Part shown: positions 1 through 9,528 of the stretch, one piece after another | How positions within the stretch are numbered: the first letter of the stretch is position 1 | Layout: every line of letters starts with the position of its first letter | DNA from: Nostoc sp. NMS7 | GTDB lineage: Bacteria; Cyanobacteriota; Cyanobacteriia; Cyanobacteriales; Nostocaceae | Assembly: GCF_017115085.1 (NCBI RefSeq) | Contig: NZ_JABXKJ010000219.1 | Coordinates: 1-54,560 of the forward strand | DNA length: 54,560 bases | Direction of reading: 5' to 3' | Notes under the pieces: generated by a model | Told to the model about the DNA's origin: nothing | Database searches by the model: none | The model's input: only the letters and a program-made list of their open reading frames with translations | Translations under genes and position numbers: made by a program

Positions 1-50
1 TCTTCCCAGCACCGCCCTTCGGGACGGTGTGGGGCTGCTGTCGGAAATAG

Positions 51-257
51 CTCAAAGGCATCAAAGTTGTTGCCGATCTGCTCACCCAAGAATACTACGG
101 GATTGCTACACCTAAAGACTCCCCCTATCTGGATGCAATTAACAAAGGTATAGCGACTTTGTTATCCAATGGCACTTACAAGCAAATTTATCAAAAATGG
201 TTTAACGCAGAACCTCCGCAATTGCCAGACTCGTTGGCCATAGGGCATAGGGCATAG
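51..257 (+). pseudogene. 3' remnant of an amino-acid ABC transporter substrate-binding protein
   Basis: Reading from 51, the frame gives about 68 residues that match the C-terminal end of periplasmic amino-acid binding proteins (GlnH/HisJ type): LKGIKVVADLLTQEYYGIAT, then PKDSP, then NGTYKQIYQKWF near the end. This is the last beta-strand and helix of the SBP_bac_3 fold. A TAG at 48-50 directly precedes it in frame, and the upstream 47 bases do not read as this family in any frame, so the gene is cut off or rearranged there. The last residues and the stop at 255-257 lie in a heptamer repeat, so the native stop may also be lost. The recognisable part is too short to be a working binding protein. 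Family assignment is from recalled similarity. Confidence 0.6.
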
Positions 258-285
258 GGCATACGGCATTGGGCATTGGTTATCG
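240..285. repeat. Degenerate heptamer tandem repeat (GGGCATA/GGGCATT)
   Basis: Six or so units of a 7-base repeat run through this stretch. They belong to the same heptamer type as the AATGCCC repeats at 2871 and 34803, read on the other strand. Short tandemly repeated repetitive sequences of this kind are typical between genes of heterocystous cyanobacteria. The first units supply the stop codon of the transporter remnant. Confidence 0.8.
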
Positions 286-614
286 TAAATCAAAGGGTTT
301 AAGACCCCTACCTCTATAGGTAGCACCAGTTTCAGTCCTTCCCTGCGGGACGCTACGCGAACGTCTGAAAATGTCTTTAATTTTGAATTTTGAATTTTGA
401 ATTGTTAATCTCCCCCTGCTCCCCCATTTATAAGGAATTGGCTGCCAATATATTAAATATTTATCTAATATGCGTCACAATTAATACTGCCACCAAAATT
501 TATTGATCAACTACAATCTCTTGTAGGTCTACTGTAGTCAGGGGCAGCCAATTGTGGCACCTTGGATCTTAGTGGCTATAAGCACCTTGGAACCGGAATT
601 AAGGAACCTCCACT
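286..614. other. Intergenic region upstream of the PP2C gene
   Basis: There is no convincing gene here. It holds a fragment of a dispersed repeat (around 340-370, containing GGGACGCTACGCGAACG), a short TTTTGAA repeat around 380-400, and AT-rich sequence to 500 that could carry the promoter of the following phosphatase gene. No terminator hairpin or known riboswitch was recognised. Confidence 0.5.
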
Positions 615-2591
615 ATGCTGATTTGCCCTCAGTGTAAATTTGAAAACCCCAATAGCAACAAATTCTGTCAAAACTGTGGCACGTCCCTGACTCACAAAGT
701 CTGTCCTGAATGCAGTACCGATGATGTACCTGTGAATGCACTACGCTGTCATAACTGTGGTACGGAATGTGGAACAGTGTTTTGGGCAATTATTGCTAAG
801 GAAACGACTGGGGAAGCTTTGGGAGATGAGGGAGATCAGGGAGATGAGGGAGTAATATTCGGCTCATCTCCTTTATCTTCTAGTTCTCAGATTGGATTAG
901 ACTCCTATTTAGACTCCCAAGAGCGCTATCAATTGTTAGATCCGCTACCTGCACAAACGGAAACTGCCACCATTACTGATGTAGGTGTGAAAGTTCTAGA
1001 CTGCCAGCCGTATCAAATATCACCTATTGAGGCAATACTAGCAGGTCAGCAATCAGATTTGCTAACGCCATCAGTGGAAGCAAGTGCAATTCCTCCCCTT
1101 GCTCAAGTTTATATTGCCTTACAATCTCAAGGTCTGCGGGAGATACCGCCGATTCACGATGCCTGGCAGCAGGGTGATATCCAGGTAGTAATAATCGAAG
1201 ACCGCTCGCATTGGCAGCATTTACTCGACCTATGGCAAGAAGAAACAACGAGTTCGTTAGAAATTTTACACTGGTGTTATCAAATGACCCAACTTTGGGC
1301 AGTATTGGAACCAGTAAATTCTTGTCAAAGCCTTTTAGATTTGTCGAATTTGCGATTGGATGAAGACCAAACACTGGGGCTACAAAGGTTGTATGTAGAA
1401 TCATCGAATTCTCAGCTCCCCGCCGAGTCCCCAGAAGATGCCCAAGACCAAACATCTGTTATTCCAGATCAACCATTAACCATTCAAGCTTTGGGGCGGG
1501 TTTGGCAAGCGCTATTTAAGCAGTCTCAACGCACTCAATTTGGGTCTGTAGTCCAGATGTTGGGGGATTTAGATGCAGGTAAGATTCAGACGATCGCCCA
1601 GTTGCGATCGCGTTTGGAGGAAATCTCTATTGAACTCGAAGCACTAGGAACCGCAACTTTGCCCCCAATAAACGATGAAAATACTGCGGTGTCCACTATC
1701 CCGCAATTAGATCAGCCAGAAGAGATCATTAGTAAAATTGATGATATGCAAACTGTTGTGCTGGGCATGCAGTTAAATAGCTTGGAAGATGCAGGATGCA
1801 CAGATGTGGGGCATCAACGTGATCATAACGAAGACTACTTTGGCATTGAAACCAAAATTCATAAGTTGCAGTTGCCTAAAAGTCGGGTTCTCCAAGGGCA
1901 TGGTTTGTATATTCTCTGTGATGGCATGGGTGGACACGCTGGCGGCGAGATAGCCAGTCAGTTAGCAGTCAACACCCTACGGGAATACTTTCAAGAACAC
2001 TGGATTGCCAACCAACTGCCAACAGAAGATAGCATTCGTGAGGCAGTGTATTTAGCTAATGAGGCAATTTACAAGCTCAATCAACAAGATGCCCGTTCTG
2101 GAGTTGGGCGCATGGGTACAACTCTGGTAATGCTCTTAATTGAAGATACTCAAGCAGCAGTTGCTCATGTGGGAGATAGCCGTCTCTATCGTTTGACGCG
2201 CAAGCGGGGACTAGAACAAGTCACAGTAGATCACGAAGTTGGACAACGGGAAATTACGCGCGGAGTGGAAGCAAGCATAGCTTACGCCCGCCCAGATGCC
2301 TACCAACTCACTCAAGCCTTGGGGCCTCGTGATGAAAACTCGATTAATCCCGATGTTGGCTTTTTCGATATCAATGAAGATACCCTGCTGCTGTTGGCAT
2401 CGGACGGTCTATCAGATAATGATTTGCTAGAAACCCATTGGCAGACTCACTTAGAACCCTTACTTAGTTCTGGTGTTAACTTAGAACAGGGTGTTACAGA
2501 TTTAATTGATTTGGCGAACCAACACAATGGTCATGACAACATTACTGCTATACTTATTCGAGCAAAAGTACGCCCAAATCTGGAAAGTTAA
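615..2591 (+). CDS. Zinc-ribbon PP2C-type protein serine/threonine phosphatase
   Basis: The 658-residue protein should remove phosphate from Ser/Thr residues in a metal-dependent way. Its N-terminus has two four-cysteine zinc ribbons (C4/C7/C18/C21 and C30/C33/C45/C48). A poorly conserved linker follows to about residue 390. The PP2C catalytic domain spans about 395-650 and keeps the metal-binding motifs: R402..N405-E-D407, DGMGGH at 436-441, GTTLV, VAHVGDSRLYR, D597 in ASDGLSD and D641 in GHDNIT, so it looks active. There is no membrane segment or signal peptide. It starts at ATG with an AAGGAACC-type ribosome site. The next gene on the strand is a FHA kinase that also has a zinc ribbon, so the two may act on the same targets; that link is inference. 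Confidence 0.93.
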   Translation: MLICPQCKFENPNSNKFCQNCGTSLTHKVCPECSTDDVPVNALRCHNCGTECGTVFWAIIAKETTGEALGDEGDQGDEGVIFGSSPLSSSSQIGLDSYLDSQERYQLLDPLPAQTETATITDVGVKVLDCQPYQISPIEAILAGQQSDLLTPSVEASAIPPLAQVYIALQSQGLREIPPIHDAWQQGDIQVVIIEDRSHWQHLLDLWQEETTSSLEILHWCYQMTQLWAVLEPVNSCQSLLDLSNLRLDEDQTLGLQRLYVESSNSQLPAESPEDAQDQTSVIPDQPLTIQALGRVWQALFKQSQRTQFGSVVQMLGDLDAGKIQTIAQLRSRLEEISIELEALGTATLPPINDENTAVSTIPQLDQPEEIISKIDDMQTVVLGMQLNSLEDAGCTDVGHQRDHNEDYFGIETKIHKLQLPKSRVLQGHGLYILCDGMGGHAGGEIASQLAVNTLREYFQEHWIANQLPTEDSIREAVYLANEAIYKLNQQDARSGVGRMGTTLVMLLIEDTQAAVAHVGDSRLYRLTRKRGLEQVTVDHEVGQREITRGVEASIAYARPDAYQLTQALGPRDENSINPDVGFFDINEDTLLLLASDGLSDNDLLETHWQTHLEPLLSSGVNLEQGVTDLIDLANQHNGHDNITAILIRAKVRPNLES

Positions 2592-2620
2592 AAATAAATG
2601 AGAATGGGGCATGGGGCATA

Positions 2621-2772
2621 AGGGACTTCCAAGAAATAAATTATCCATCTTGTGGCGTGGGCAGCGTTCGACTGAGCGCTCACGCCGAAGTCCTGCCCGC
2701 CCTGAATATAGGACGGGTGAGGACACCCATCCCACAAGAAAATTTGGGATGTTTTTTTATTTGGAAGTCCCT
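2621..2772. mobile_element. MITE-like element with AGGGACTTCCAA terminal inverted repeats
   Basis: The 152-bp segment begins AGGGACTTCCAA and ends TTGGAAGTCCCT, a perfect 12-bp terminal inverted repeat. TAA stands on both sides of GGGACTTCC/GGAAGTCCC, consistent with a short target duplication. The interior carries a second inverted pair (CTTGTGG / CCCACAAG). It codes for nothing. A shorter relative in the opposite orientation lies at 24867-24962. It fills most of the gap between the phosphatase and kinase genes and could fold into a long hairpin that limits read-through. Confidence 0.75.
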
Positions 2773-2870
2773 AAGAAAGAATAATTATCAATTCCCAATA
2801 GACATATCCGTGAATTAACCTAAAAGCCTTACAAATCAGGGGTTAAAACCTAAATTTACAGATAAGTTTA

Positions 2871-2903
2871 ATGCCCAATGCCCAATGCCCAATGCCCAAT
2901 GCC
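2871..2903. repeat. Heptamer tandem repeat (ATGCCCA)n
   Basis: More than four perfect copies of ATGCCCA/AATGCCC lie just upstream of the FHA-kinase start. The same unit recurs at 34803-34842 and, inverted, at 240-285. This is the dispersed heptamer class common in Nostoc-like genomes, not a CRISPR. Confidence 0.85.
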
Positions 2904-2930
2904 TGATCCATTTATCTTTTAGGTTGTATT

Positions 2931-4214
2931 GTGGTTAGTCTGACACTGTTAGAACCGCAACAGAAAACGCCCCTCCAGCAGTGGTGCTTTGAGAACTCCT
3001 CCATAATTCGGATTGGTCGAGCGGCAGATAATCACGTTGTTTTAACTGATAGTTTAGTTTCGCGGCATCATCTAGAACTCAGACAAGTCGATTTGGCCAG
3101 CAATGGCGCTGCTTGGCGACTGATTAGTCAGGGTACAAATGGGACTTTCCTTAACGGTGTCCTGGTGATTCAGAGTCCGTTACCAGATAATTCCCTTTTG
3201 CAACTAGCACAGGGAGGGCCAATACTGCAATTCCAAATTCAGGAGGTAACAGTACTGGAAACTGGTTTGCGATCGCCAGATATGCAACGGCCAGAAGAAA
3301 ACGCCGCCGAGACATTTTACTCAGCAAAAAATCCGGCAAATTCATCCTCCACTTGCACGCACGAAGGTAACTCACCGAATAATCTATTTTGCATCCACTG
3401 CGGTCAACCTCTCTCTGTACAACAGAGGATTCGCCATTATCAGGTGTTGCGAACTCTCGGACAAGGAGGTATGGGTACTACTTATCTGGCTAGGGATGCG
3501 ACTGGTGAGATTGCGGCTATGCCACAACTGCTGGTGTTGAAGCAAATGAATGCTGATATGGTGAAAATTGCCAAAGCTCAAGAGTTATTTGAGCGGGAGG
3601 CGTACACTCTCAAATCCCTTAACCATCCTGGAATTCCCAAGTATTATGACTTCTTTGTAGAAGACGGAAAAAAATACTTGGCAATGGAACTAATCCACGG
3701 ACAAGATTTAGAGAAACGTGTTTATACTACTGGGCCAGTGACACCAAGCCAAGCGATCGCTTGGATGATCCAAACCTGCGATATCTTAGACTATCTTCAT
3801 AGCCAAAGCCCTCCACTGATTCACCGCGATATTAAACCCGCCAACTTAATGGTGCGAAGTTCAGTAAATCGCATAGTGTTGCTGGATTTTGGCGCAGTTA
3901 AGGAAATTGGCACAGCGCCCGGTACTCGAATTGGGGCAGAGGGTTACTGCGCTCCTGAACAAGAGCGAGGACAACCTTTGACTCAATCTGATTTGTATGC
4001 AATTGGGCCAACGCTGATTTTTCTGCTCACTGGAGAAAACCCGTTTAAGTATTACCGCCAACGAGGGCGAAATTTCAGGTTTGATGTGGCAAAAGTTCCC
4101 ACCATTAGTTCCCAATTAAGAGATGTGATTGATCGCGTTACAGAACCATTGCCACGCGATCGCTATCAAACTGCAAAAGAATTAGCTGCGGCTTTAGCTG
4201 CTTGCAAAGTTTAG
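2931..4214 (+). CDS. FHA domain- and zinc-ribbon-containing Ser/Thr protein kinase
   Basis: The 427-residue protein has three parts. Residues 1-105 form a FHA phosphothreonine-binding domain (IRIGRAADNHVVL, then the SRHH signature and a GTFLNG motif). A zinc ribbon follows around 140-165 (C..H / CIHCGQPL). A Hanks-type kinase domain covers about 168-425, with glycine loop LGQGGMGTTYLA, lysine in VLKQM, HRDIKPANL catalytic loop, LLDFGAVKEIG metal loop and EGYCAPEQ activation segment. All key catalytic residues are present. There is no membrane anchor, so it should be cytosolic. The start is GTG at 2931; no in-frame ATG fits the FHA N-terminus. It follows the PP2C gene on the same strand with a MITE and heptamer repeat between, so separate transcription is likely. 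Confidence 0.93.
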   Translation: MVSLTLLEPQQKTPLQQWCFENSSIIRIGRAADNHVVLTDSLVSRHHLELRQVDLASNGAAWRLISQGTNGTFLNGVLVIQSPLPDNSLLQLAQGGPILQFQIQEVTVLETGLRSPDMQRPEENAAETFYSAKNPANSSSTCTHEGNSPNNLFCIHCGQPLSVQQRIRHYQVLRTLGQGGMGTTYLARDATGEIAAMPQLLVLKQMNADMVKIAKAQELFEREAYTLKSLNHPGIPKYYDFFVEDGKKYLAMELIHGQDLEKRVYTTGPVTPSQAIAWMIQTCDILDYLHSQSPPLIHRDIKPANLMVRSSVNRIVLLDFGAVKEIGTAPGTRIGAEGYCAPEQERGQPLTQSDLYAIGPTLIFLLTGENPFKYYRQRGRNFRFDVAKVPTISSQLRDVIDRVTEPLPRDRYQTAKELAAALAACKV

Positions 4215-4251
4215 GGAGTAGGGAATATTGAATATCCCTATTCCCTATTCT

Positions 4252-4470
4252 CTACTCCTCATCCCAAGTTTCTACAGCTAGCAATTCACTAACTGGGTCT
4301 TGCATACTAAAGCCAAAGTCGAGCAGTTCTTGTTTCCAGTGCTGCCACTCATTACCATAGAGCAAAGCGATTTTCCAGATGCTATCGCTTGGCTTGATAA
4401 TGTTCGATTCTATGAGTGATTGCACGTTGCGCTGCAATTTCACCATTGGGTGAATCACTTTTTGAGTCAT
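4252..4470 (-). CDS. DUF4327 family protein
   Basis: The 72-residue soluble protein matches the cyanobacterial DUF4327 family as recalled: VIHPMVKLQR near the N-terminus, then IIKPSDSIWKIALLYG, a W..WKQEL segment and FGFSMQDPVSELL near the end. The length is full for the family. Its function is unknown. It is convergent with the FHA kinase, with only 37 bases between stop codons. The 20-nt motif GTAGGGAATATTGAATATCC with its complement lies in that gap and could serve as a shared terminator stem. Confidence 0.85.
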   Translation of the reverse strand: MTQKVIHPMVKLQRNVQSLIESNIIKPSDSIWKIALLYGNEWQHWKQELLDFGFSMQDPVSELLAVETWDEE

Positions 4471-5364
4471 AACCTCGATTAAATTCAGATTTGGTTGGTA
4501 AATACTTAATTAAAACTGCTTACCATTCTGCAATTGTTGCCGGCCGTAGAGTGGTGTAATTTGGTAAAGCTAGTCTTAACTTTCTAACTATACCATAATA
4601 AATTCTACTAAGTTACTGGTAAATTCGGTTTTGTACGGTAATTACCACCACAAAACTCCGATTTCACCAAGCAGTCCTTAAACTTCTTGCAGAAATCAGG
4701 CAAAGGTTCAGACTGGGAAAATTCTATTTGTTGAAATCACAAAAAATATGTGTGGTTGTTGAAGAACCCATAGGACACGGGCTAGTTTAAAGTTTTTGAC
4801 TGACAGGAAAATTTACAATTGAGTAGAAGTGTCTACTGTTTCTGTTTATCTAAACGTTATTTAGAATATCGCAAACATCTGGCATTAAGCAAATTAATTG
4901 CAAATCTTTATATAATTTTAATATTTTACGCCGTGTGCAACTTTCTCTCAAACCTAACCTCCAATCCCTTCCCGACAAGGGAAGAAACCTCACCCTGGTT
5001 CTGCTACGCAAAACCTGTCCCTTTCCTTAGTAAGGAGAGGGATTAGATTAAAGTCAGGACTCTTTGAGGTTTTGTTTTGGCTAATTCGATGACTTGTGTG
5101 TACACCGTAGACGAGGGAAGGGGAGCAAGAATCAAAGCCTCTCGGACTGTGGAGGAGAGGGTTGTGGTTTGAAGCATTAGGACGCGTGGCAAAATTGTTG
5201 CTACAGCATGGGCTTACCATAAAGTTCTCTGGTATTCAGAGTCAGCATTTGAAGTTTGTGTAAAAATTTTTAGCGAAGATGTTAGTTTTTTTTGAGGAGA
5301 TGGGCATCCTCATAACAGGAGGCTTGCTGATACCTAAGTATTTACCGCAGCAAGTATGTGAGGC
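4471..5364. other. Long intergenic region without a supported gene
   Basis: This 894-bp stretch is AT-rich and has only short frames with no recognisable family. A possible 75-codon frame at 4819-5046 lacks an ATG start and a ribosome site, and its end runs into a palindromic repeat. That repeat (about 4986-5046) contains CCCTTTCC / GGAGAGGG arms and an AACCTCACCC lead-in, and is related to the in-frame inserts in the giant kinases at 42234 and 47791. No tRNA or riboswitch was recognised. The promoter of the TPR gene at 5365 should lie at the right-hand end. Confidence 0.55.
4986..5046. repeat. Palindromic repeat of the AACCTCACCC / CTTTCCTTAGTAAGG family, intergenic copy
   Basis: The segment carries AACCTCACCC followed by a near-perfect palindrome (CCCTTTCCTTAG / TAAGGAGAGGG, 5019-5041). 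The same lead-in and palindrome occur as in-frame inserts in the two kinase genes. Here it lies in non-coding DNA, which is its more usual setting. Confidence 0.65.
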
Positions 5365-5754
5365 ATGGCTAGTTCGGAGGCAGAATACCTAATTACCCGC
5401 AAAAAGCAGATTCAGCGGCGACAAAAGATTGTCACGATAGTGTCCATGTTCTCGTTTTTTGGTTCAACGGTGTTTGCTGTAATTCCGGCAATACAACAGG
5501 CTAGTCAACCTAAGCCAGCAATTGCGTCTCCTTCTGCTGAGTCAGTATTACAGCAACAGGCGCGGGGCTATGAGCTAATTTTACAACGGGAACCAGAAAA
5601 CCAACTTGCTTTAGAGAATCTGTCTATGGTGCGGTTGCACTTGAAGGATGCTAAGGGTGCGATCGCACCTTTGGAGAAGTTGGTGAAGTTGCACCCTGAT
5701 CGGCAAGATTATAAGACTGTGTTGGAGCAAGTGAAGAAGAGAGTAGGAGAGTAA
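5365..5754 (+). CDS. Membrane-anchored tetratricopeptide repeat protein
   Basis: The 129-residue protein has a basic N-terminus (RKKQIQRRQK), one hydrophobic segment at about 23-45 and then roughly two TPR units at about 60-125 (ARGYELILQREPENQLALEN, then KLVKLHPDRQDYKTVL). This suggests a small scaffold held at the membrane with its helices facing one side. TPR proteins mediate protein-protein contacts; no catalytic motif is visible. It lies only 36 bases upstream of the giant glycosyltransferase fusion on the same strand, so co-transcription is plausible and it may tether that enzyme. No specific family is recognised beyond TPR. Confidence 0.8.
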   Translation: MASSEAEYLITRKKQIQRRQKIVTIVSMFSFFGSTVFAVIPAIQQASQPKPAIASPSAESVLQQQARGYELILQREPENQLALENLSMVRLHLKDAKGAIAPLEKLVKLHPDRQDYKTVLEQVKKRVGE

Positions 5755-5790
5755 GAGCGATCAATAGAGTAAACAACTAAAGATACGAAT

Positions 5791-8700
5791 ATGAATGACA
5801 AAATTGCCGATTCTGAACTTAACCGTTTGATTCCTCCAGAAATTAAAAACGATGAATTTTATGCAGCTATTCAAAGGATTGCTAAAGAAGAAGATATTAA
5901 AACAGTTCTAGAAATTGGTTCATCTTCAGGAGAAGGAAGTACCGAAGCATTTGTAACAGGACTTCGTGAAAACCCTAACAAGCCGACATTGTTTTGCATG
6001 GAAATTTCAAAAACTAGATTTACTGAGTTAAAAAATAATTATAAAAATGAATATTTTGTAAAATGCTATAATATGTCTTCTGTTCCTCTAGAAAACTTTC
6101 CTGATGAAAAGGAAATTATTGACTTTTATAATACCCATCATACTAATCTAAATCTTTATCCTCTTGAGCGTGTGCTTGGTTGGTTACGACAAGATATTGA
6201 GTATGTAAATAAGTCTGGAGTATCTGACAACGGAATTCAAAAAATTAAGAAGGAAAACAACATTGATTGTTTTGATTTAGTTTTAATTGACGGTTCAGAA
6301 TTTACTGGTCAAGCTGAATTGGATGAAGTGTATGGAGCAAGTTTTATTTGTCTAGATGATATTACAACATTTAAAAACTATCAAAATTTCAATCGCCTGT
6401 TGAGCGATTCTGATTACATCCTCATTATCTCAAACCAAAATGTACGTAATGGCTATGCGATATTTCAACGAAAAACAGTGCAGCCAGTCAGCTATCAAAA
6501 TATCCATGATGCCGTTGAATCTATTGAAGGATTTATGGTTACTGGGCAAGAAGAATACCTTTTTAATAAGGTGAAATCTCTTCCTGAAGATGCTGTTATA
6601 GTTGAGATTGGTTCTTTTAAAGGTCGCTCGACAGTTGCGATGGCATATGCTTGCATAGGAACCAAACGTAAAATTTATTCTATTGATACATGGGATGGTA
6701 ATGATGCTGACTTTTCTGAGCGACAATTCTTTGAAGTTTGGCAGCAGAATGTTCAATTAAACGGTCTTGAGCAATATGTAATACCACTACGCGGCTACTC
6801 TCATGATGTATTAAACCGTTGGGATAAATTTACAAATAGTAAAGCTATTGATTTTATTTTTATTGATGGTTCTCATCAGTATTTAGATGTTTTAAAAGAT
6901 TTTAACCTATCGTTTTCATTGGTAAAAAACGGCGGATGGATAGCATTTCATGATGTTGTACCCACCTGGCCTGGACCACAACGTGTATGGCATAACATTG
7001 CTAAACTACGTCTTATCAACCATGAGTATTCTTCAACGCTAGCATGTGGTCAGAAAAGTTTGGCTGCTATCACCTCTACCTCAACGCCAGAATTACCAAT
7101 TCACTTTTTTACCATAGTCCTCAATGGTCAACCATTTATCCGCTACCACATTGAGATATTCAAACAACTTCCTTTCAAATGGCATTGGCACATTGTCGAA
7201 GGTGTAGCTGAATTAAAGCACGATACTGGATGGAGTCTGAAGCTGGGTGGATATATAAACGATGAAATCCATAATAATGGTCGCAGCAATGACAGTACAA
7301 CAGAATATTTAGATGAACTCGCACAGCAATATCCCGACAATATCACAGTTTATCGTAAGCCAAATGGTGTATTTTGGGATGGCAAACGGGAAATGGTTAA
7401 TGAGCCATTGGTCAACATAAATGAAGAATGTTTACTATGGCAAATAGATGCAGATGAGTTATGGACAGTCAAGCATATTTTGACTGCACGACAGATGTTT
7501 ATTGAGAATCCTGATAAAACTGCCGCTTTCTATTGGTGCTGGTATTTTGTAGGAGAAAAAATAATTATCAGTACTCGTAATTGTTACGCCCAAAATCCCA
7601 GACAAGAGTGGTTGCGAACCTGGAGATATAAGCCAGGATCAGTGTGGGTAGCACATGAACCACCAAGACTAGAAGAACCTTTACCAAATGGTCAATGGCG
7701 GGATGTTGCAGGAGTAAATCCTTTTCTGCATCAAGAGACTGAAAGGCATGGTTTAGTTTTCCAACATTTTGCTTACGTAACACCAGAACAATTACGCTTT
7801 AAAGAGCAATACTACGGTTATAGCAATGCTGTTTCGCAGTGGAAAGCTTTGCAGGAAACTACTAAATTTCCAGTTCTGTTACGCGAATATTTTTCGTGGG
7901 TAAGAGATGAAACAATGGTTGATACCGTTGAATCATACGGTATATTACCAATTGCACAAAGAGAACTCAGCAACAATGGTTGGCAGTTCTTGCAACCAGA
8001 TGAAGTGCAGCAACAAGTTTCACAGATTAAGAAAGCAACACCAATAATTCTGGTTGACGGGGTATTTTTCCAACTTTACCAAACTGGTATTGCGCGTGTC
8101 TGGAAATCCTTATTAGAAGAATGGGCAAATAGCACTTTTGCTAAACATATTATTCTACTTGACCGGGCTGGAACTGCTCCCAAAATTCCCGGTATTAGAT
8201 ATCGCAACATTCCACGTTATGACTATAACAATACTGATGCTGACCGAGGAATGCTACAGCAAGTTTGCGAAGAAGAAGGCGCAGATTTATTTATCTCTTC
8301 TTACTATACAACGCCGACTACAACGCCTTCTGTGTTCATGGCTTATGACATGATTCCAGAAGTTATGGGATGGGATATGAATAATCCCATGTGGCGAGAG
8401 AAGCACCATAGTATTCAACATGCATCTGCTTATATAGCAATTTCAGAACATACAGCGCGTGACTTGGCACGTTGTTTTACTGATATACCTATACAATCTG
8501 TTACCGTAGCTCATTGCGGAGTTAGCAGTACTTTTTCACCAGGCAAATCTGAAGAGGTTAATGCTTTTAAATCAAAATATGGGATTACAAAGCCGTACTT
8601 TATTTTAGTTGGTGGTGGAACTAGCTATAAAAATAGTATTTTGTTTTTCCAAGCTCTTTCAAAACTTGCCAATAGCTACGGATTTGATATTATCTGTACA

Positions 8701-9528
8701 GGAAGCGGCGGTTTATTAACACCTGAATTTAGAGCTTACACATCAGGTAGTGTTGTTTATATGCTGCAACTCAGTGATGAAGAGTTGGCAATAGCTTACT
8801 CTGGTGCTGTAGCACTAGTTTATCCTTCTAAGTATGAAGGTTTTGGAATGCCTGTGATTGAAGCAATGGCTTGTGGTTGTCCAGTTATCACCTGTCCTAA
8901 TGCCTCTATTCCAGAAGTAGCAGGAGACGCAGCAATATATGTGAATGATGATGATGTGGATGAACTGGCAAATGCGCTCTGTGAGGTGCAAAAGCCTAGT
9001 ATTCGTCACTCCTTAATTACTGCGGGTTTGGCACAGACCAAAAAATTCTTATGGTCAAAAATGGCGCAAACTCTAAGTTCTGCCTTGATTGATACTACTC
9101 TTCTTTCTTTAAACCTCAACGAGGTTAATTTAATTATTTTCCCAGATTGGTTGCAACCAGAAGAGTTAATCGGTTTAGAATTGCAACGAGTGATGAAGGC
9201 GATCGCCACTCATCCTAATAGTGAAAAAACTACCCTACTTATCGGTACTGGTAACATTGGTAGTGAGGATGCTGAACTATTTTTATCTAGTGTGGTTATG
9301 AATCTTTTGGTACAGGAAGATTTAGACGTTACCGAAAGATTAGAAATTTCTCTAGTGGAAAACTTGGCTGATATTCAGTGGTCAGCTTTGCTACCTCGCA
9401 TACATGCAAGAATTCTTTTGGAATACGAAGATAAAAACGCGCTGAGTCAAGCAAAAGCAGAAACTCTCACATCTTATGAAATAGAAAGCTTTAGCGAAGC
9501 ACAAGCTGAACAGTTTTTTTTTGCTTGA
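5791..9528 (+). CDS. Multidomain methyltransferase-glycosyltransferase fusion protein
   Basis: The 1245-residue protein has four recognisable parts. Residues 30-225 look like a class I methyltransferase (VLEIGSSSGEGST, then LVLIDGSEFTG). Residues 245-400 are a second, Methyltransf_24-like unit (VEIGSFKGRSTVAMAYAC, DFIFIDGSHQYLD, GGWIAFHDV). Residues 430-720 resemble a GT2-like glycosyltransferase (FFTIVLNGQPFIRYH and an acidic DADELW motif). Residues 745-1090 form a GT4 glycosyltransferase with the conserved YPSKYEGFGMPVIEAMACG donor-binding motif. The last 150 residues are unassigned. It should be cytosolic; no signal or membrane segment is seen. Its stop overlaps the start of the downstream O-GlcNAc-type transferase, so the two are translationally coupled. 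Substrates are unknown; a glycan on a surface protein is inferred from the neighbourhood. Confidence 0.88.
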   Translation: MNDKIADSELNRLIPPEIKNDEFYAAIQRIAKEEDIKTVLEIGSSSGEGSTEAFVTGLRENPNKPTLFCMEISKTRFTELKNNYKNEYFVKCYNMSSVPLENFPDEKEIIDFYNTHHTNLNLYPLERVLGWLRQDIEYVNKSGVSDNGIQKIKKENNIDCFDLVLIDGSEFTGQAELDEVYGASFICLDDITTFKNYQNFNRLLSDSDYILIISNQNVRNGYAIFQRKTVQPVSYQNIHDAVESIEGFMVTGQEEYLFNKVKSLPEDAVIVEIGSFKGRSTVAMAYACIGTKRKIYSIDTWDGNDADFSERQFFEVWQQNVQLNGLEQYVIPLRGYSHDVLNRWDKFTNSKAIDFIFIDGSHQYLDVLKDFNLSFSLVKNGGWIAFHDVVPTWPGPQRVWHNIAKLRLINHEYSSTLACGQKSLAAITSTSTPELPIHFFTIVLNGQPFIRYHIEIFKQLPFKWHWHIVEGVAELKHDTGWSLKLGGYINDEIHNNGRSNDSTTEYLDELAQQYPDNITVYRKPNGVFWDGKREMVNEPLVNINEECLLWQIDADELWTVKHILTARQMFIENPDKTAAFYWCWYFVGEKIIISTRNCYAQNPRQEWLRTWRYKPGSVWVAHEPPRLEEPLPNGQWRDVAGVNPFLHQETERHGLVFQHFAYVTPEQLRFKEQYYGYSNAVSQWKALQETTKFPVLLREYFSWVRDETMVDTVESYGILPIAQRELSNNGWQFLQPDEVQQQVSQIKKATPIILVDGVFFQLYQTGIARVWKSLLEEWANSTFAKHIILLDRAGTAPKIPGIRYRNIPRYDYNNTDADRGMLQQVCEEEGADLFISSYYTTPTTTPSVFMAYDMIPEVMGWDMNNPMWREKHHSIQHASAYIAISEHTARDLARCFTDIPIQSVTVAHCGVSSTFSPGKSEEVNAFKSKYGITKPYFILVGGGTSYKNSILFFQALSKLANSYGFDIICTGSGGLLTPEFRAYTSGSVVYMLQLSDEELAIAYSGAVALVYPSKYEGFGMPVIEAMACGCPVITCPNASIPEVAGDAAIYVNDDDVDELANALCEVQKPSIRHSLITAGLAQTKKFLWSKMAQTLSSALIDTTLLSLNLNEVNLIIFPDWLQPEELIGLELQRVMKAIATHPNSEKTTLLIGTGNIGSEDAELFLSSVVMNLLVQEDLDVTERLEISLVENLADIQWSALLPRIHARILLEYEDKNALSQAKAETLTSYEIESFSEAQAEQFFFA

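Noticed and set aside
240..285. Heptamer runs (also at 2871 and 34803) as CRISPR or regulatory iterons
   Set aside because: The units are seven bases long and contiguous, the usual dispersed cyanobacterial STRR type; no replication or partition gene is near.
1024..1455. A 143-codon frame on the minus strand inside the phosphatase gene
   Set aside because: It is antisense to a well-conserved coding region, has no recognisable domain and no ribosome site.
4819..5046. A 75-codon plus-strand frame in the long intergenic region
   Set aside because: No ATG, no ribosome site, no family, and its end translates a palindromic repeat.
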